Assembly (NCBI RefSeq): GCF_002216065.1
Contig: NZ_CP022282.1
Location: 620,001 to 684,000 of the forward strand
Source of the DNA: Chryseobacterium sp. T16E-39
Lineage (GTDB): Bacteria > Bacteroidota > Bacteroidia > Flavobacteriales > Weeksellaceae
DNA length: 64,000 bases
Reading direction: 5' to 3'
Part shown: positions 34,984-44,315 of the stretch, piece by piece
Layout of the letters: each line of letters starts with the position of its first letter
How positions within the stretch are numbered: the stretch's first letter is position 1
Made by a program: the position numbers and the translations under genes
The notes under the pieces: model-generated
Seen by the model: only the letters and a program-made list of their open reading frames with translations
The model's database searches: none
What the model was told of the DNA's origin: nothing

Positions 34984-36441
34984 TTATTGATATCTTTTAT
35001 GTTCTTTATTTTTAGTGAAATATTTGGTAATTGGTTTGAGGAATGCTTTATACTTTTCAGCATCAAATAATTGAGAATCTGTAAGTGCTTTATAGGTCAT
35101 AATGACTCCAAACGGGAAAAGTATAATATTGGGAAGCCAGGCAGCTAAATAAGGGTTTAAAGTTCCTGCCCAGGCTAAGTTTTCCATTCCAACATTGATT
35201 ACGTAGAAAACGATGAATATAACGATCGCAATGATTACAGGAACACCCATTCCTCCTTTTCGGATAATGGATCCTAAACTCGCACCAATAAGAAAGAATA
35301 TGATACAGGTAAACGAATAGGAGAGTATTCTTTGCTGATAAATAACCACTTTGCTAAAATACTTAACGTTAGGCCTGAAATCATTAGCTTTTCCATCAAG
35401 GGTAGATTTTAAATTTTCCAGTCTTGTATAAGCATTATAAATGATCTCCATTTTTTTATTTCCTTTTACGGTATCCAGTTTGAGCTGTTGCTTAACAGGG
35501 GATTTCTTTTTGTTGTTTTTATCCATGTAATTCACTGCGGAATTCGTCTGGTTTAAAACATCATCTGTGATGGTTGAAAAGAATCTTTCGTTATCTTTTT
35601 TATTGAGATCAATTGTTTTATTAAGCTGATTAAAAGTCTGGAAACGGTAATCATCTGTAATCTGCTCTTCTTCAATTGCTTTGTTGATGATTTCACTGAT
35701 ATCAAAGTGAGAAACTAAGGTGTCAAATTTAATCGCCTGATCGGGCTGTTTTAACCTTACATTTTCGCCCTTACCTGCAAAATTATCTTCAAATACATAT
35801 CCGTTGTATAAAACAAGTTTCAAATAGTTTTTATTGGCAGCAGGGATAAATTTCCCTTTTTCCGCAACAATAGACTGTTGATTTTCAAATGTGCTTGCTT
35901 TTCTGTGGACAAAAACACCTTCAATATTTTCTCCATTATCCCCATAAATTTTGTCAAACTTTACCATATATCCAGGAATCTGATCGATAAACTGACCTGG
36001 GGTAAAGTTCAGTGCAGGCTTTGTTTGTGCAATATTGAAAAGCATATTCTTTGCTTTTCTCTGGAAATCAGGAATGATATTATTAGAGAAAAAGAAAAGC
36101 ATTATTGAGAGAAGGGTCGTTACACCAAGAAGAGGAACCATTACTCTGGTTAAAGAGATCCCTGCAGCCTTCATGGCGGCAAGCTCATACCGTTCCCCGA
36201 ATTCACCAAAGGACATGATACTCGCCAAAAGAATGGTAAGCGGAAGTACCATACTTATAACGCTTACTCCGAGATAAAAAAGAAGTTTAAGGATTTGCCA
36301 GTAGCTTAATCCCTTTCCCATAAATTGCCCTAATTGAACCCAGATAATGTTTACAATAAATATGAAAAACAATACACTGAATATAAAGAAAAATGGTCCG
36401 AAAAAGGTTTTTATGATATATCGGTCTAGTATTTTTAACAT
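34984..36441 (-). CDS. LptF/LptG-family permease (YjgP/YjgQ)
   Basis: A 485-residue protein with three N-terminal membrane helices (about 13-120), a large periplasmic beta-jellyroll domain (about 130-370) and three C-terminal helices (about 375-460). Motifs YFLGVSVISMVLPLTILLASIMSFGEFGERYELAAMKAAGIS match this family. LptF and LptG form the inner membrane part of the ABC machine that extracts lipopolysaccharide. It is immediately downstream of lolA and probably one of two paralogues. The other is not here. Confidence 0.9.
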   Translation of the reverse strand: MLKILDRYIIKTFFGPFFFIFSVLFFIFIVNIIWVQLGQFMGKGLSYWQILKLLFYLGVSVISMVLPLTILLASIMSFGEFGERYELAAMKAAGISLTRVMVPLLGVTTLLSIMLFFFSNNIIPDFQRKAKNMLFNIAQTKPALNFTPGQFIDQIPGYMVKFDKIYGDNGENIEGVFVHRKASTFENQQSIVAEKGKFIPAANKNYLKLVLYNGYVFEDNFAGKGENVRLKQPDQAIKFDTLVSHFDISEIINKAIEEEQITDDYRFQTFNQLNKTIDLNKKDNERFFSTITDDVLNQTNSAVNYMDKNNKKKSPVKQQLKLDTVKGNKKMEIIYNAYTRLENLKSTLDGKANDFRPNVKYFSKVVIYQQRILSYSFTCIIFFLIGASLGSIIRKGGMGVPVIIAIVIFIVFYVINVGMENLAWAGTLNPYLAAWLPNIILFPFGVIMTYKALTDSQLFDAEKYKAFLKPITKYFTKNKEHKRYQ

Positions 36442-36463
36442 TCGCCAAAATTAATGAAAAAGC

Positions 36464-36481
36464 CACAAAGTTTACTTTGTG
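36464..36481. terminator. Hairpin between lolA and the LptF/G gene
   Basis: CACAAAGT (36464-36471) pairs with ACTTTGTG (36474-36481) with a 2-base loop. No strong T-run follows on minus, so it may attenuate rather than stop transcription. Confidence 0.4.
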
Positions 36482-36507
36482 ACTTTATAATTTATTACTT
36501 TTTAATA

Positions 36508-37155
36508 TTACAGTTCTGTAACAACGTAATTTTTAAATTTATTTCTATCAAAAACAAACATATTAGGATCTAATTCCTGATTCTCTTTGTATTCTTTAAT
36601 GGCAATTACAGCAACATCTTTGTTACTTCCATGCTGTTCTAATTTTACCATTTGTTTTTTTGCAGAATCCACAAACAGATAAACGTAGCTCAATCCGTTA
36701 GGCTTTACAGGAGTAAGTTTAATAAGATCTGCACTTACACCATTCACTGTTTTCTTACCACCATATGCTACATTATAATCATTTCTATAAGTAGAAAGAT
36801 AATTGATAGGGGAGAACATGGTGCCGCTTCCGTTTGGTTTGGCAATCGTTACTTCCATATCATCAGCATTAATGTTATAAATCTTACTTCCATCGAAAAT
36901 CTGTTCAGTATCCATGATTTTCAATTTATATTTATCTCCCGAAGAGTAATAGATTCCAGGTTCTGTTTTAGCAACCTGCCCATTTACGCCACTTCCAAAA
37001 GAAAATTTAAAATAGGTATTCTTTTTAGAGTTATAATTTGCCGTGATATCATCCAATATCTTTTTTGCCTTTGCATCTATTTTTTGAGCATTGGATAATC
37101 CTACTGCTCCCACTACAAATCCTCCTAATATAATTTTCGAAATAATATTTTTCAT
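36508..37155 (-). CDS. lolA: LolA-like outer membrane lipoprotein carrier
   Basis: A 215-residue exported protein. The signal peptide ends in SNAQK and the mature part has the half-barrel beta pattern of LolA (KAKKILDDITANYNSKKNTYFKFSF; KYKLKIMDTEQIFDG; ELDPNMFVFDRNKF). It shuttles lipoproteins across the periplasm to the outer membrane. It sits between ftsK and lptF/G, all on minus, giving an envelope-biogenesis operon. Confidence 0.88.
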   Translation of the reverse strand: MKNIISKIILGGFVVGAVGLSNAQKIDAKAKKILDDITANYNSKKNTYFKFSFGSGVNGQVAKTEPGIYYSSGDKYKLKIMDTEQIFDGSKIYNINADDMEVTIAKPNGSGTMFSPINYLSTYRNDYNVAYGGKKTVNGVSADLIKLTPVKPNGLSYVYLFVDSAKKQMVKLEQHGSNKDVAVIAIKEYKENQELDPNMFVFDRNKFKNYVVTEL

Positions 37156-37221
37156 TTTTTTATTTTAATAATCTTTAGACATTTCCTTAGTTAAAAAGTT
37201 AAACACCATGAATGTTTTCCT

Positions 37222-39717
37222 TTATTTACGCAGGTCTTCCAAAAACTGTTCCAAAGAATGAAGATCACTGATGATCACCTCTCTTGCTTTTGCTCCGTTA
37301 AATCCACCTACAATACCACTTGCTTCCAATTGATCCATAATTCTTCCTGCTCTGTTGTATCCTAATTTAAGCTGTCTCTGAAGCATTGAAGTAGAACCTT
37401 GCTGTGTAGAAACTATAATTCTTGCAGCTTCTTCAAATAGGGCATCCTTTTCATTAGGATCGAATGAGCCTACCGTACTTGTAGAATCTTCAGAAGTATA
37501 TTCAGGAAGGAGAAATGCTGAAGCATATCCTTTTTGTTCTCCAATAAACTCTGCAACTCTTTCCACTTCCGGAGTGTCTACAAATGCACATTGCAGTCTT
37601 AAAATTTCATTTCCATTAAAGTAAAGCATATCCCCTTTACCAATCAATTGATCTGCACCCGTAGAATCCAAAATCGTTCTGGAATCGACACTTGATATAA
37701 CCCTGAATGCTGCTCTTGCAGGGAAGTTGGCTTTGATCATCCCTGTAATTACATTAACGGAAGGTCTTTGTGTCGCCACAATTAGGTGAATTCCTACTGC
37801 TCTTGCCAGCTGGGCCAGTCTTGCAATTGGTAATTCCACTTCTTTTCCTGCAGTCATAATTAAATCAGCAAACTCATCAACGACCAAAACGATGTATGGT
37901 AAATAGCGATGTCCATTTTCAGGATTTAATTTTCTTTCAACAAATTTTTTGTTGTATTCTTTTAAATTCTTACAGAAAGCATTTTTTAGTAAATCATATC
38001 TGTTGTCCATTTCAATACAAAGAGAATTCAGAGTATTGATCACTTTATTAGTATCAGTTATGATAGCATCATCCGTATCGGGAAGTTTAGCCAGGTAGTG
38101 TCTTTCAATCTTTGAATACAAAGAAAGCTCTACTTTTTTAGGATCCACCATTACGAATTTCAATTCGCTTGGATGTTTTTTGTATAAGAGGGAAGTGAGG
38201 ATAGCATTAATACCTACTGATTTACCTTGTCCTGTTGCACCAGCCATTAGTAGGTGTGGCATTTTAGATAAATCAGCCATGAAGATTTCATTGGAAATGG
38301 TTTTTCCGAAAACTACAGGCAGATCCATATCGGTATTCTGGAACTTGTGAGAAGCAATTACAGAACGCATAGAAACCATAGTAGGGTTTTTTCTTGGAAC
38401 TTCAATTCCAATAGTCCCTTTTCCTGGCATAGGAGCAATAATTCTGATCCCTAATGCGGAAAGATTTAAGGCAATATCATCCTGCAACTTCTTAATTGCC
38501 GATACTCTGATCCCTGCTTCAGGTACAATTTCATACAACGTAACTGTGGGTCCGATAGTCGCTTTAATTTCAGCAATCCCAACATTAAAGTTCTTTAAAA
38601 GTCCAACAATTTTATTTTTATTTTCTTCTAATTCCTCTTTGTTAATGGAAATTTCTTCATTTCCATAGTCTTTTAATAATTCCACCGTCGGCATCTGGAA
38701 ATTGGCAAGATCAAGCTTATGATCATAAAGACCATGTTTCTCAATAAGCTCCTGAGATTTTTTTTCAGTGTCGTCTAAAACATCAATAACCGGAGCGATC
38801 TCCACATTAAATTTAATGTCTCCCTGTGGAGGAGTAGATGGAGTCAGATCAAAAGCCTGTTCTGGCGTTGATACCGGAATCGTAGGCTTAGTATTAAGAT
38901 TTAGATTGATTGATTTATTTTCTTCACTATCTTCAAATGACGTATGATTTGGAGTTGTAATTGTTTCCAGATTTGATGATACAGGAACTTCAGGAAAACC
39001 TTTAGGGGCTTTAACAGGTTCGGTTGTATCAGTAACCGAAATATTTGGATGATCTTCATGTTCCTCCGCCTCCAGTTCTTCGTCAGATTCAAAATTCTCA
39101 TCTGAACTAGGCATCATCGATTTTACTTTTCCAATGGTATTTTCATTGATGTTATTCAATTTAGCCTTGATAGAACTTGGGCGCAGATTGAATTCAAGGA
39201 TAAAATACAAAGCTATACTTGAAGCCAATACGAGCCAAAGACCAACCGTTCCAATGATTGCATTAAGAGAGTCCATAATTTGGTAGCCATAAACTCCTCC
39301 TAAAACACCTTGACCTTTTGTAACAGCTCCCATAAAAATGGGAACCCAGCAAATGAAAAACAAAGAGTGACCAATGGTTTTCCAAGGCTTAAATATTTTC
39401 TTTTTTAAGATCAATGTTCCAACAACCAGGAATAGAAATGCAATAATAAAAGAAGCAACACCTATACTTTCAAATATAAAGATGTTTCCAAGCCAGTCAC
39501 CAACCTTGCCAAAAATATTAGAGGATTGAATACTTTTGTCCAACATCGTACCCGCCTGGCTTTGGTCTGCTTTCCAGTTCATCAGATAAGAAATGAAAGA
39601 GAAAATCAGGACGACGGAAAAAAGGATGAAAGTAAGCCCGAAAAATATACGGGGTTTAGATAGGATTTTGCCTTTTTCAGATATGTCTTGCTGCTTTGTT
39701 TGTGTCTTTTTGTCCAT
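37222..39717 (-). CDS. ftsK: FtsK DNA translocase
   Basis: An 831-residue protein with four N-terminal membrane helices (about 25-190), a Glu/Pro-rich linker (about 200-330) and a motor domain (about 340-770) with Walker A GATGQGKSVG near 493 and the VLVVDEFADLI Walker B region. The C-terminal gamma domain (STSMLQRQLKLGYNRAGRIMDQLE) for orienting on chromosome sequences is present. It clears DNA through the septum and helps dimer resolution. Length is normal for the short-linker group. Confidence 0.95.
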   Translation of the reverse strand: MDKKTQTKQQDISEKGKILSKPRIFFGLTFILFSVVLIFSFISYLMNWKADQSQAGTMLDKSIQSSNIFGKVGDWLGNIFIFESIGVASFIIAFLFLVVGTLILKKKIFKPWKTIGHSLFFICWVPIFMGAVTKGQGVLGGVYGYQIMDSLNAIIGTVGLWLVLASSIALYFILEFNLRPSSIKAKLNNINENTIGKVKSMMPSSDENFESDEELEAEEHEDHPNISVTDTTEPVKAPKGFPEVPVSSNLETITTPNHTSFEDSEENKSINLNLNTKPTIPVSTPEQAFDLTPSTPPQGDIKFNVEIAPVIDVLDDTEKKSQELIEKHGLYDHKLDLANFQMPTVELLKDYGNEEISINKEELEENKNKIVGLLKNFNVGIAEIKATIGPTVTLYEIVPEAGIRVSAIKKLQDDIALNLSALGIRIIAPMPGKGTIGIEVPRKNPTMVSMRSVIASHKFQNTDMDLPVVFGKTISNEIFMADLSKMPHLLMAGATGQGKSVGINAILTSLLYKKHPSELKFVMVDPKKVELSLYSKIERHYLAKLPDTDDAIITDTNKVINTLNSLCIEMDNRYDLLKNAFCKNLKEYNKKFVERKLNPENGHRYLPYIVLVVDEFADLIMTAGKEVELPIARLAQLARAVGIHLIVATQRPSVNVITGMIKANFPARAAFRVISSVDSRTILDSTGADQLIGKGDMLYFNGNEILRLQCAFVDTPEVERVAEFIGEQKGYASAFLLPEYTSEDSTSTVGSFDPNEKDALFEEAARIIVSTQQGSTSMLQRQLKLGYNRAGRIMDQLEASGIVGGFNGAKAREVIISDLHSLEQFLEDLRK

Positions 39718-40142
39718 AATGTCAATGAGGGCAAATTTAGTGTTTTTTCAATACTAAAGAATATTTTTTAACTAACTTTTCAAAATTAGCTTTAATTAAA
39801 ATAAGTGTTTTTATAAGCTAAGAATAATGATTGTTATGTGATCGTAAATAAATGTTTTTAACAGGGAGTTTTATCAATTCAGGTTAAACAAAAGGATATT
39901 TCTTACAACAAATTTATAATCTTTCTTAAAATAGAACAAACATAAAGCTACCTTAGGTGATGAGTTGATTTTTTATTGAGATCACTAATTCAAATTTAAT
40001 AAATTTCCGTACTTGCATTGTATTGCTAAAATCTTATGCATATCCTGTTTAATTAATTCTTTGTATTATTGCAATCTACTTACGTTTAGACGTTATTTCA
40101 ATAAACAGTGATCGCTGATCAATGAACTTTAAACACACAAAT

Positions 40143-40274
40143 ATGAAAACAAACACAAGTATTTCCCAAAAATTAGAACTCAACCCTATTTTAGGTCTGG
40201 GTCTTCTAAAAAGATTTCTGATTACACTAAAAACTTACTTTACAACAGGGTCAATAAGTTTAATTACCACTTAA
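40143..40274 (+). CDS. Candidate small ORF, 43 residues
   Basis: ATG at 40143, 43 codons and TAA at 40272. The peptide starts MKTNTSISQKLELNPILGLGLLKRF, with a hydrophobic middle and no Cys. It has no recognised homologue. It is followed 22 bases later by a hairpin with T-run (40296-40325), which gives it a gene-like outline. This could equally be a chance frame in AT-rich DNA. Confidence 0.3.
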   Translation: MKTNTSISQKLELNPILGLGLLKRFLITLKTYFTTGSISLITT

Positions 40275-40295
40275 AAGCAAAATCTCAAAGAGAAA

Positions 40296-40325
40296 GGATT
40301 ATTGAATAACTAATCCATTTTTTAG
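40296..40325 (+). terminator. Weak terminator after the small ORF
   Basis: GGATTA (40296-40301) pairs with TAATCC (40311-40316), followed by ATTTTTT. Confidence 0.4.
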
Positions 40326-40528
40326 AAGATTATTCGATTATTACATGCGTATATAGGGATTAGAACTGTAGGCGCAATACATTGTTTTTATCGTCAATAA
40401 AAGCAATAGGATGGTATGCACTTTTTTTACTGTTTTATTACTTCTTAAACGCATTCATTCTATATACAAGGGCACTTTATAAGATACTCAAATGATCTAA
40501 TTATACATACAATTAAAACTACACAAAA

Positions 40529-43500
40529 ATGAAAAAAGTATTTATTTTTATCTTCTCTGTACTATGTTGTTACATGGTATGGGGACAATCACCGGGTGGT
40601 GTTAATAATGGTTTAAGAATCTGGCTTAAAGCTAATGACGGATTTTCACCAAGTTCCTGGACGGACCACTCTGGTTCGGGTAATCATTTCACGCAATCAA
40701 ATGGTAGCAGACGACCATCTTTAATTACAGCATCTCCAAAACAAAATTTCAATTCATTTGCTGATTTTGGAAGTAGTACCCGTTCTGATGGCAGATTTAT
40801 GGTGGTTCCGGATGGCAGACCTTATACGAATATAACAGCCAATACCGTATTGATAGCAGTTAGTGCCAAAAATCTTAGAGGTTATCACGATTACCTGGGG
40901 TTTGGAGCTACTACTACAGGAAGTGCAGTTAGGCAAGCTAATAGACCAGTCATTACAAATAACAACCAGAGTGATACCTCAGTAAGACTTTACCCATCAA
41001 AAGCCTATACATCAAGGAGAACGCTGAATAAAACTCATTTAGCTGATTTTTCTTATACTGTAGGAGGAACTATAAGAGGTGGGTTAGATGGGCAAAATAC
41101 TTCAGGGGGTAGCGAACGTTTATCAGCTAGTAGAAGCAGGCTTAGCCGTGGTGCTATTCTTGGTTCTCAACGTGAAGTAGCTGCTGCTGATATAGGAGAA
41201 GTGATCGGTTTTCAGCGTGAGTTAACACAACCAGAAAAAGACAGGGTACGTTCATATTTAGCGGTTAAATATGGTGTTACTTTGTCTCAACCTCAAAATT
41301 ATATTGCATCCGATGGATCTTCGATAATTTGGAACTCTTCACGAAATTCAAGTTTTAATAACAACGTGTTTGGTTTGGTTAAAGATGATAATAGTGCATT
41401 GGATCAAAAGATATCAAATAGTATTAATAACGGGGCAATTCTTACAGTTGCAACGGACAATGATTTTACTTCTGCAAATTCTACCAGAAACAGAAGGTCT
41501 TTTACAGTAGATAAAACTTTCCTGATGTTTGGAGATAATAACGCTACAACAACGAGTCTTACTAATGTTCCTGCGGCAGTGAACCCTACCGGTGAACGAA
41601 AGAGAATTCAAAGGGTGTGGCAGGTAGAGAGAACCAATGATAGCGGTTCCGTCTGGCTTCAGGCAGACCTCTCCACCTATGCGATAAATACGAATATTTT
41701 TATGATGGTTGCAGATGATGCAAATTTTCAGACGAATTTAGTTCTTGTTCCTGGAGTAATTAATAATGATGGGAAAGTTGTATTTAATTATAATTTCCCC
41801 CAAAACAAATACATTACTTTTGGAGGGGAGATAACTGAGGGGAATTGTGTACAGTGTACAGGTGGAAAAACTTTTAAATTCAGAACAGGATTCTCCTGGC
41901 GACAAGCTGGTGCGTCTGGCAGAAATACCAATATGATCTCTGATATTTTATTAGGGAACACAACACAGGGGCCTCTTAAAGTGGTAAGAATGGTTTCTGA
42001 TTACACAGAGAACCCTTCTATGGAATATCGACCAAGAGTATTTCCTAGTATATACAGGGGGACCTGGGTAAGAACAAGAAGATATGATAATACGGATGCT
42101 GTAGCAAGGCATTTTGTTGAGTTTAATCAATCGGTAAAAGCCAGATTTCAGATATCCAATATTAATACGTATTTGCGAAACGGTAATTTATTTACAGTAA
42201 AAGGATATTGTGACGGCAAAGTTGTGTATCCTAAAGTTACCTATGCTTATCCTGTAAACAATAGAACAACGTTTAAGATTGATGCAAATTTACTTACAGG
42301 TATACGACCATTTAGAGGTTTTACCTATCTGTATTCTACTGCTAATATTGTATTTGACCGCCCTGTACAAAAAATTGAAATTGAATGTAGAGTAAACAGA
42401 GTAAATGCCAGAAGAACCCTGAGGTCTCTTACGTGGGGAGACATGGCTATTGAATGTGCCGCAAATCCTGAACCATCGGCCGATAATATGCACGTGTATC
42501 AATCCTTTACCACGAATCCTGTTTATTCTTGTAATGAAACTACAATGATCATGAAAATTGTTAATAGTAATTCATCTGATAAAACAATTAATATTGTAAA
42601 TAATCTTCCTGCAGGACTACATTATATTCCGGATAGCTATAACGATGTGGAATTGCCTGGAAATCCACAGCCAACCTACGGAGGGCAGGCATTTACATTA
42701 AATAATCTGGTTGTTCCTCCAGGAGAGCATACACTTTATATTAATGTGAAATCCTCTAATAACATTGCTAATACTTACGAGACACAAGCTGATTTTACCG
42801 TCCTGGACAGTGGAAATGCCTATAAAAGTGATGGAGATGCATCAGTGCCGGGTTATCAGACTTCTCCTTTGGAAGTTTTAGAAGGACAGGGAGTAGATGT
42901 TTCAAAATTCAAATTGAAAAAAACAGTCAATGCATCATGTGGGACAAATAATAAGAAAGTAACCTATACATTAACAGTAGAAAACAACTCGGGAGCAGCT
43001 ATTACAGGAGCTAATTTAGAAGAAAACCTGGAAGACGGTCAGACAATAGACAGTTACACCCTTAACGGAATTACTGGGACCCCTGCTGTGGATCCTATCG
43101 GATCAACAATATTTCATTTATATGATGTTAATATACCAGTGGGCATCAGTACTATTGATATGGTAGTGGATTTACAAGATTCATACACTACTAATAATAA
43201 CTCAGAGATTGCGAGTCAGTTTATTGTTGAAATAGATCCTGAGAGCCCTTGTAGTGAAAGTTCTACAATCTCTTCAAATCTATTGATTTTACCTTTCTGT
43301 GGAGACGGAGGTGTATGTACCAAAGATCCTGCAACAGGAACACCAAATGATATCACAAGAATAGGAATAAGTGGACATACTAATTTACAAACAAACTGGC
43401 CTGCAACTGTGCCCAATGGATTTATAGCATTGGAATCTAAAGATAAAGGTTTCGTCATTACCAGAACAACTTCAGATAAGATTGTCCGGCCTGTGGAAGG

Positions 43501-43588
43501 AATGTTGATTTTCGATACTGCAGATAAATGTTTTAAACTGTACAATGGTACGTCCTGGAAATGTATATCCAGAAGCTGTAATGATTAA
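40529..43588 (+). CDS. Large secreted surface protein, lectin-like and DUF11 domains
   Basis: A 1019-residue protein with signal peptide (ends MVWGQS). An N-terminal LamG-like/DUF8202-type region at about 25-430 (GLRIWLKANDG, WTDHSGSGNHF; FGLVKDDNSALDQ) is followed by a Cys-containing region (NCVQC at about 438), DUF11-type repeats at about 664-780 and 799-920 (VNASCGTNNKKVTYTLTVENN), and a tail with VEGMLIFDTADKCFKLYNG. No C-terminal type IX sorting domain is visible, so the export route is unclear. It has the look of an adhesin or surface layer protein. The next gene shares its C-terminal motif. Confidence 0.8.
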   Translation: MKKVFIFIFSVLCCYMVWGQSPGGVNNGLRIWLKANDGFSPSSWTDHSGSGNHFTQSNGSRRPSLITASPKQNFNSFADFGSSTRSDGRFMVVPDGRPYTNITANTVLIAVSAKNLRGYHDYLGFGATTTGSAVRQANRPVITNNNQSDTSVRLYPSKAYTSRRTLNKTHLADFSYTVGGTIRGGLDGQNTSGGSERLSASRSRLSRGAILGSQREVAAADIGEVIGFQRELTQPEKDRVRSYLAVKYGVTLSQPQNYIASDGSSIIWNSSRNSSFNNNVFGLVKDDNSALDQKISNSINNGAILTVATDNDFTSANSTRNRRSFTVDKTFLMFGDNNATTTSLTNVPAAVNPTGERKRIQRVWQVERTNDSGSVWLQADLSTYAINTNIFMMVADDANFQTNLVLVPGVINNDGKVVFNYNFPQNKYITFGGEITEGNCVQCTGGKTFKFRTGFSWRQAGASGRNTNMISDILLGNTTQGPLKVVRMVSDYTENPSMEYRPRVFPSIYRGTWVRTRRYDNTDAVARHFVEFNQSVKARFQISNINTYLRNGNLFTVKGYCDGKVVYPKVTYAYPVNNRTTFKIDANLLTGIRPFRGFTYLYSTANIVFDRPVQKIEIECRVNRVNARRTLRSLTWGDMAIECAANPEPSADNMHVYQSFTTNPVYSCNETTMIMKIVNSNSSDKTINIVNNLPAGLHYIPDSYNDVELPGNPQPTYGGQAFTLNNLVVPPGEHTLYINVKSSNNIANTYETQADFTVLDSGNAYKSDGDASVPGYQTSPLEVLEGQGVDVSKFKLKKTVNASCGTNNKKVTYTLTVENNSGAAITGANLEENLEDGQTIDSYTLNGITGTPAVDPIGSTIFHLYDVNIPVGISTIDMVVDLQDSYTTNNNSEIASQFIVEIDPESPCSESSTISSNLLILPFCGDGGVCTKDPATGTPNDITRIGISGHTNLQTNWPATVPNGFIALESKDKGFVITRTTSDKIVRPVEGMLIFDTADKCFKLYNGTSWKCISRSCND

Positions 43589-43602
43589 TAAAAAATACAA
43601 AT

Positions 43603-44103
43603 ATGAAATCAATAATAATGATAATAGCATTGTCCTGCATGGGATCAGTGCACGCACAAATAGCAATAAATAAAGAAATGGCTGATGGTGATGGTCTTTT
43701 AGATTTTGCCGCCAATACCACCAATGGAATTCTGTTACCTATTGTAGAGACTCTTCCCAATAACGCTGTAGGAGGAACTCTTTTGATGGACAAGAATGAT
43801 AAGATTTTAAAAATGCACACCGGGTCCGATTGGGTTCAGTTGAGTGATCCCGGATCAATCAGTAATGTTACTTTTAATACAAACCCTGAATTGCCGGGGC
43901 CCAACAGAATAATTATGGGAGCTTCCAGTACTGATGCCCCAGGGGTATTGGTTCTGGAGTCTACTAATAAATCATTGATATTGCCTAAAATAGCAACCCC
44001 GCATACTTCTGTAAAAAGTCCTTATCCAGGAATGATATGCTATGATACTACCAGTAAAACTCTGGCAGTATTTGATGGACTGAAATGGAGCTATTGGAAA
44101 TAA
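43603..44103 (+). CDS. Secreted protein sharing the C-terminal motif of the upstream surface protein
   Basis: A 166-residue protein with signal peptide (ends SVHAQI). Two related segments appear: GLLDFAANTTNGILLPIVETLP with GTLLMDKNDKILKMHTGSDW, and SLILPKIATPH with YPGMICYDTTSKTLAVFDGLKW. The second corresponds to the EGMLIFDTADKCFKLYNGTSW end of the neighbour. The family is common in Bacteroidota surface proteins with no assigned function. It follows 14 bases after the large gene and is probably co-translated. Confidence 0.75.
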   Translation: MKSIIMIIALSCMGSVHAQIAINKEMADGDGLLDFAANTTNGILLPIVETLPNNAVGGTLLMDKNDKILKMHTGSDWVQLSDPGSISNVTFNTNPELPGPNRIIMGASSTDAPGVLVLESTNKSLILPKIATPHTSVKSPYPGMICYDTTSKTLAVFDGLKWSYWK

Positions 44104-44130
44104 AATAGCTTTAATAAAAACCAAAGAAGG

Positions 44131-44210
44131 CGATCTAAAAGCCGGTTTTGAGTATTGGATAATTTATGCCCCTATCCTTTATCATTACCTGGCTTTGGAT
44201 CGTTTTTTTT
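44131..44210 (+). terminator. Terminator after the surface protein pair
   Basis: CGATCTAAAAGCC (44131-44143) pairs almost fully with GGCTTTGGATCG (44191-44202), enclosing 47 bases, and is followed by nine T. Confidence 0.65.
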
Positions 44211-44249
44211 TAACCTGAAAGAAAAAATAAACTGAACTCGATTTCATTT

Positions 44250-44265
44250 TTTGAACTAGTTCAAA
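44250..44265. promoter_or_regulatory. Crp/Fnr-type palindrome
   Basis: TTTGAACTAGTTCAAA, perfect over 16 bases. The core TTGA-N6-TCAA is the half-site spacing of Fnr-class regulators. Its centre is about 41 bases before the start site expected from the -7 element at 44287, the place used by class II activators. Confidence 0.6.
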
Positions 44266-44286
44266 TGTCAGCAATTGAGGGTGCTT

Positions 44287-44294
44287 TAATTTTG
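44287..44294 (+). promoter_or_regulatory. -7 element of the cysteine hydrolase gene
   Basis: TAATTTTG matches TAnnTTTG, 21 bases before the ATG. No TTTG -33 element is at the proper distance, consistent with a promoter that needs an activator. Confidence 0.5.
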
Positions 44295-44315
44295 TACTAT
44301 AAATTTTTACAGAAA

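Larger units (their letters stand above)
39718..40528. other. Long, mostly noncoding region before the surface protein
   Basis: 811 AT-rich bases between divergent genes. The only coding candidate is the 43-residue frame at 40143-40274, which has a small hairpin terminator after it. The last 200 bases hold the leader of the 1019-residue surface protein gene. No recognised riboswitch or promoter with both elements was found. Confidence 0.5.

Noticed and set aside
40529..43588. Type IX secretion C-terminal sorting domain in the large surface protein
   Set aside because: The tail shows a different motif and ends WKCISRSCND, without the conserved type A/B sorting patterns.
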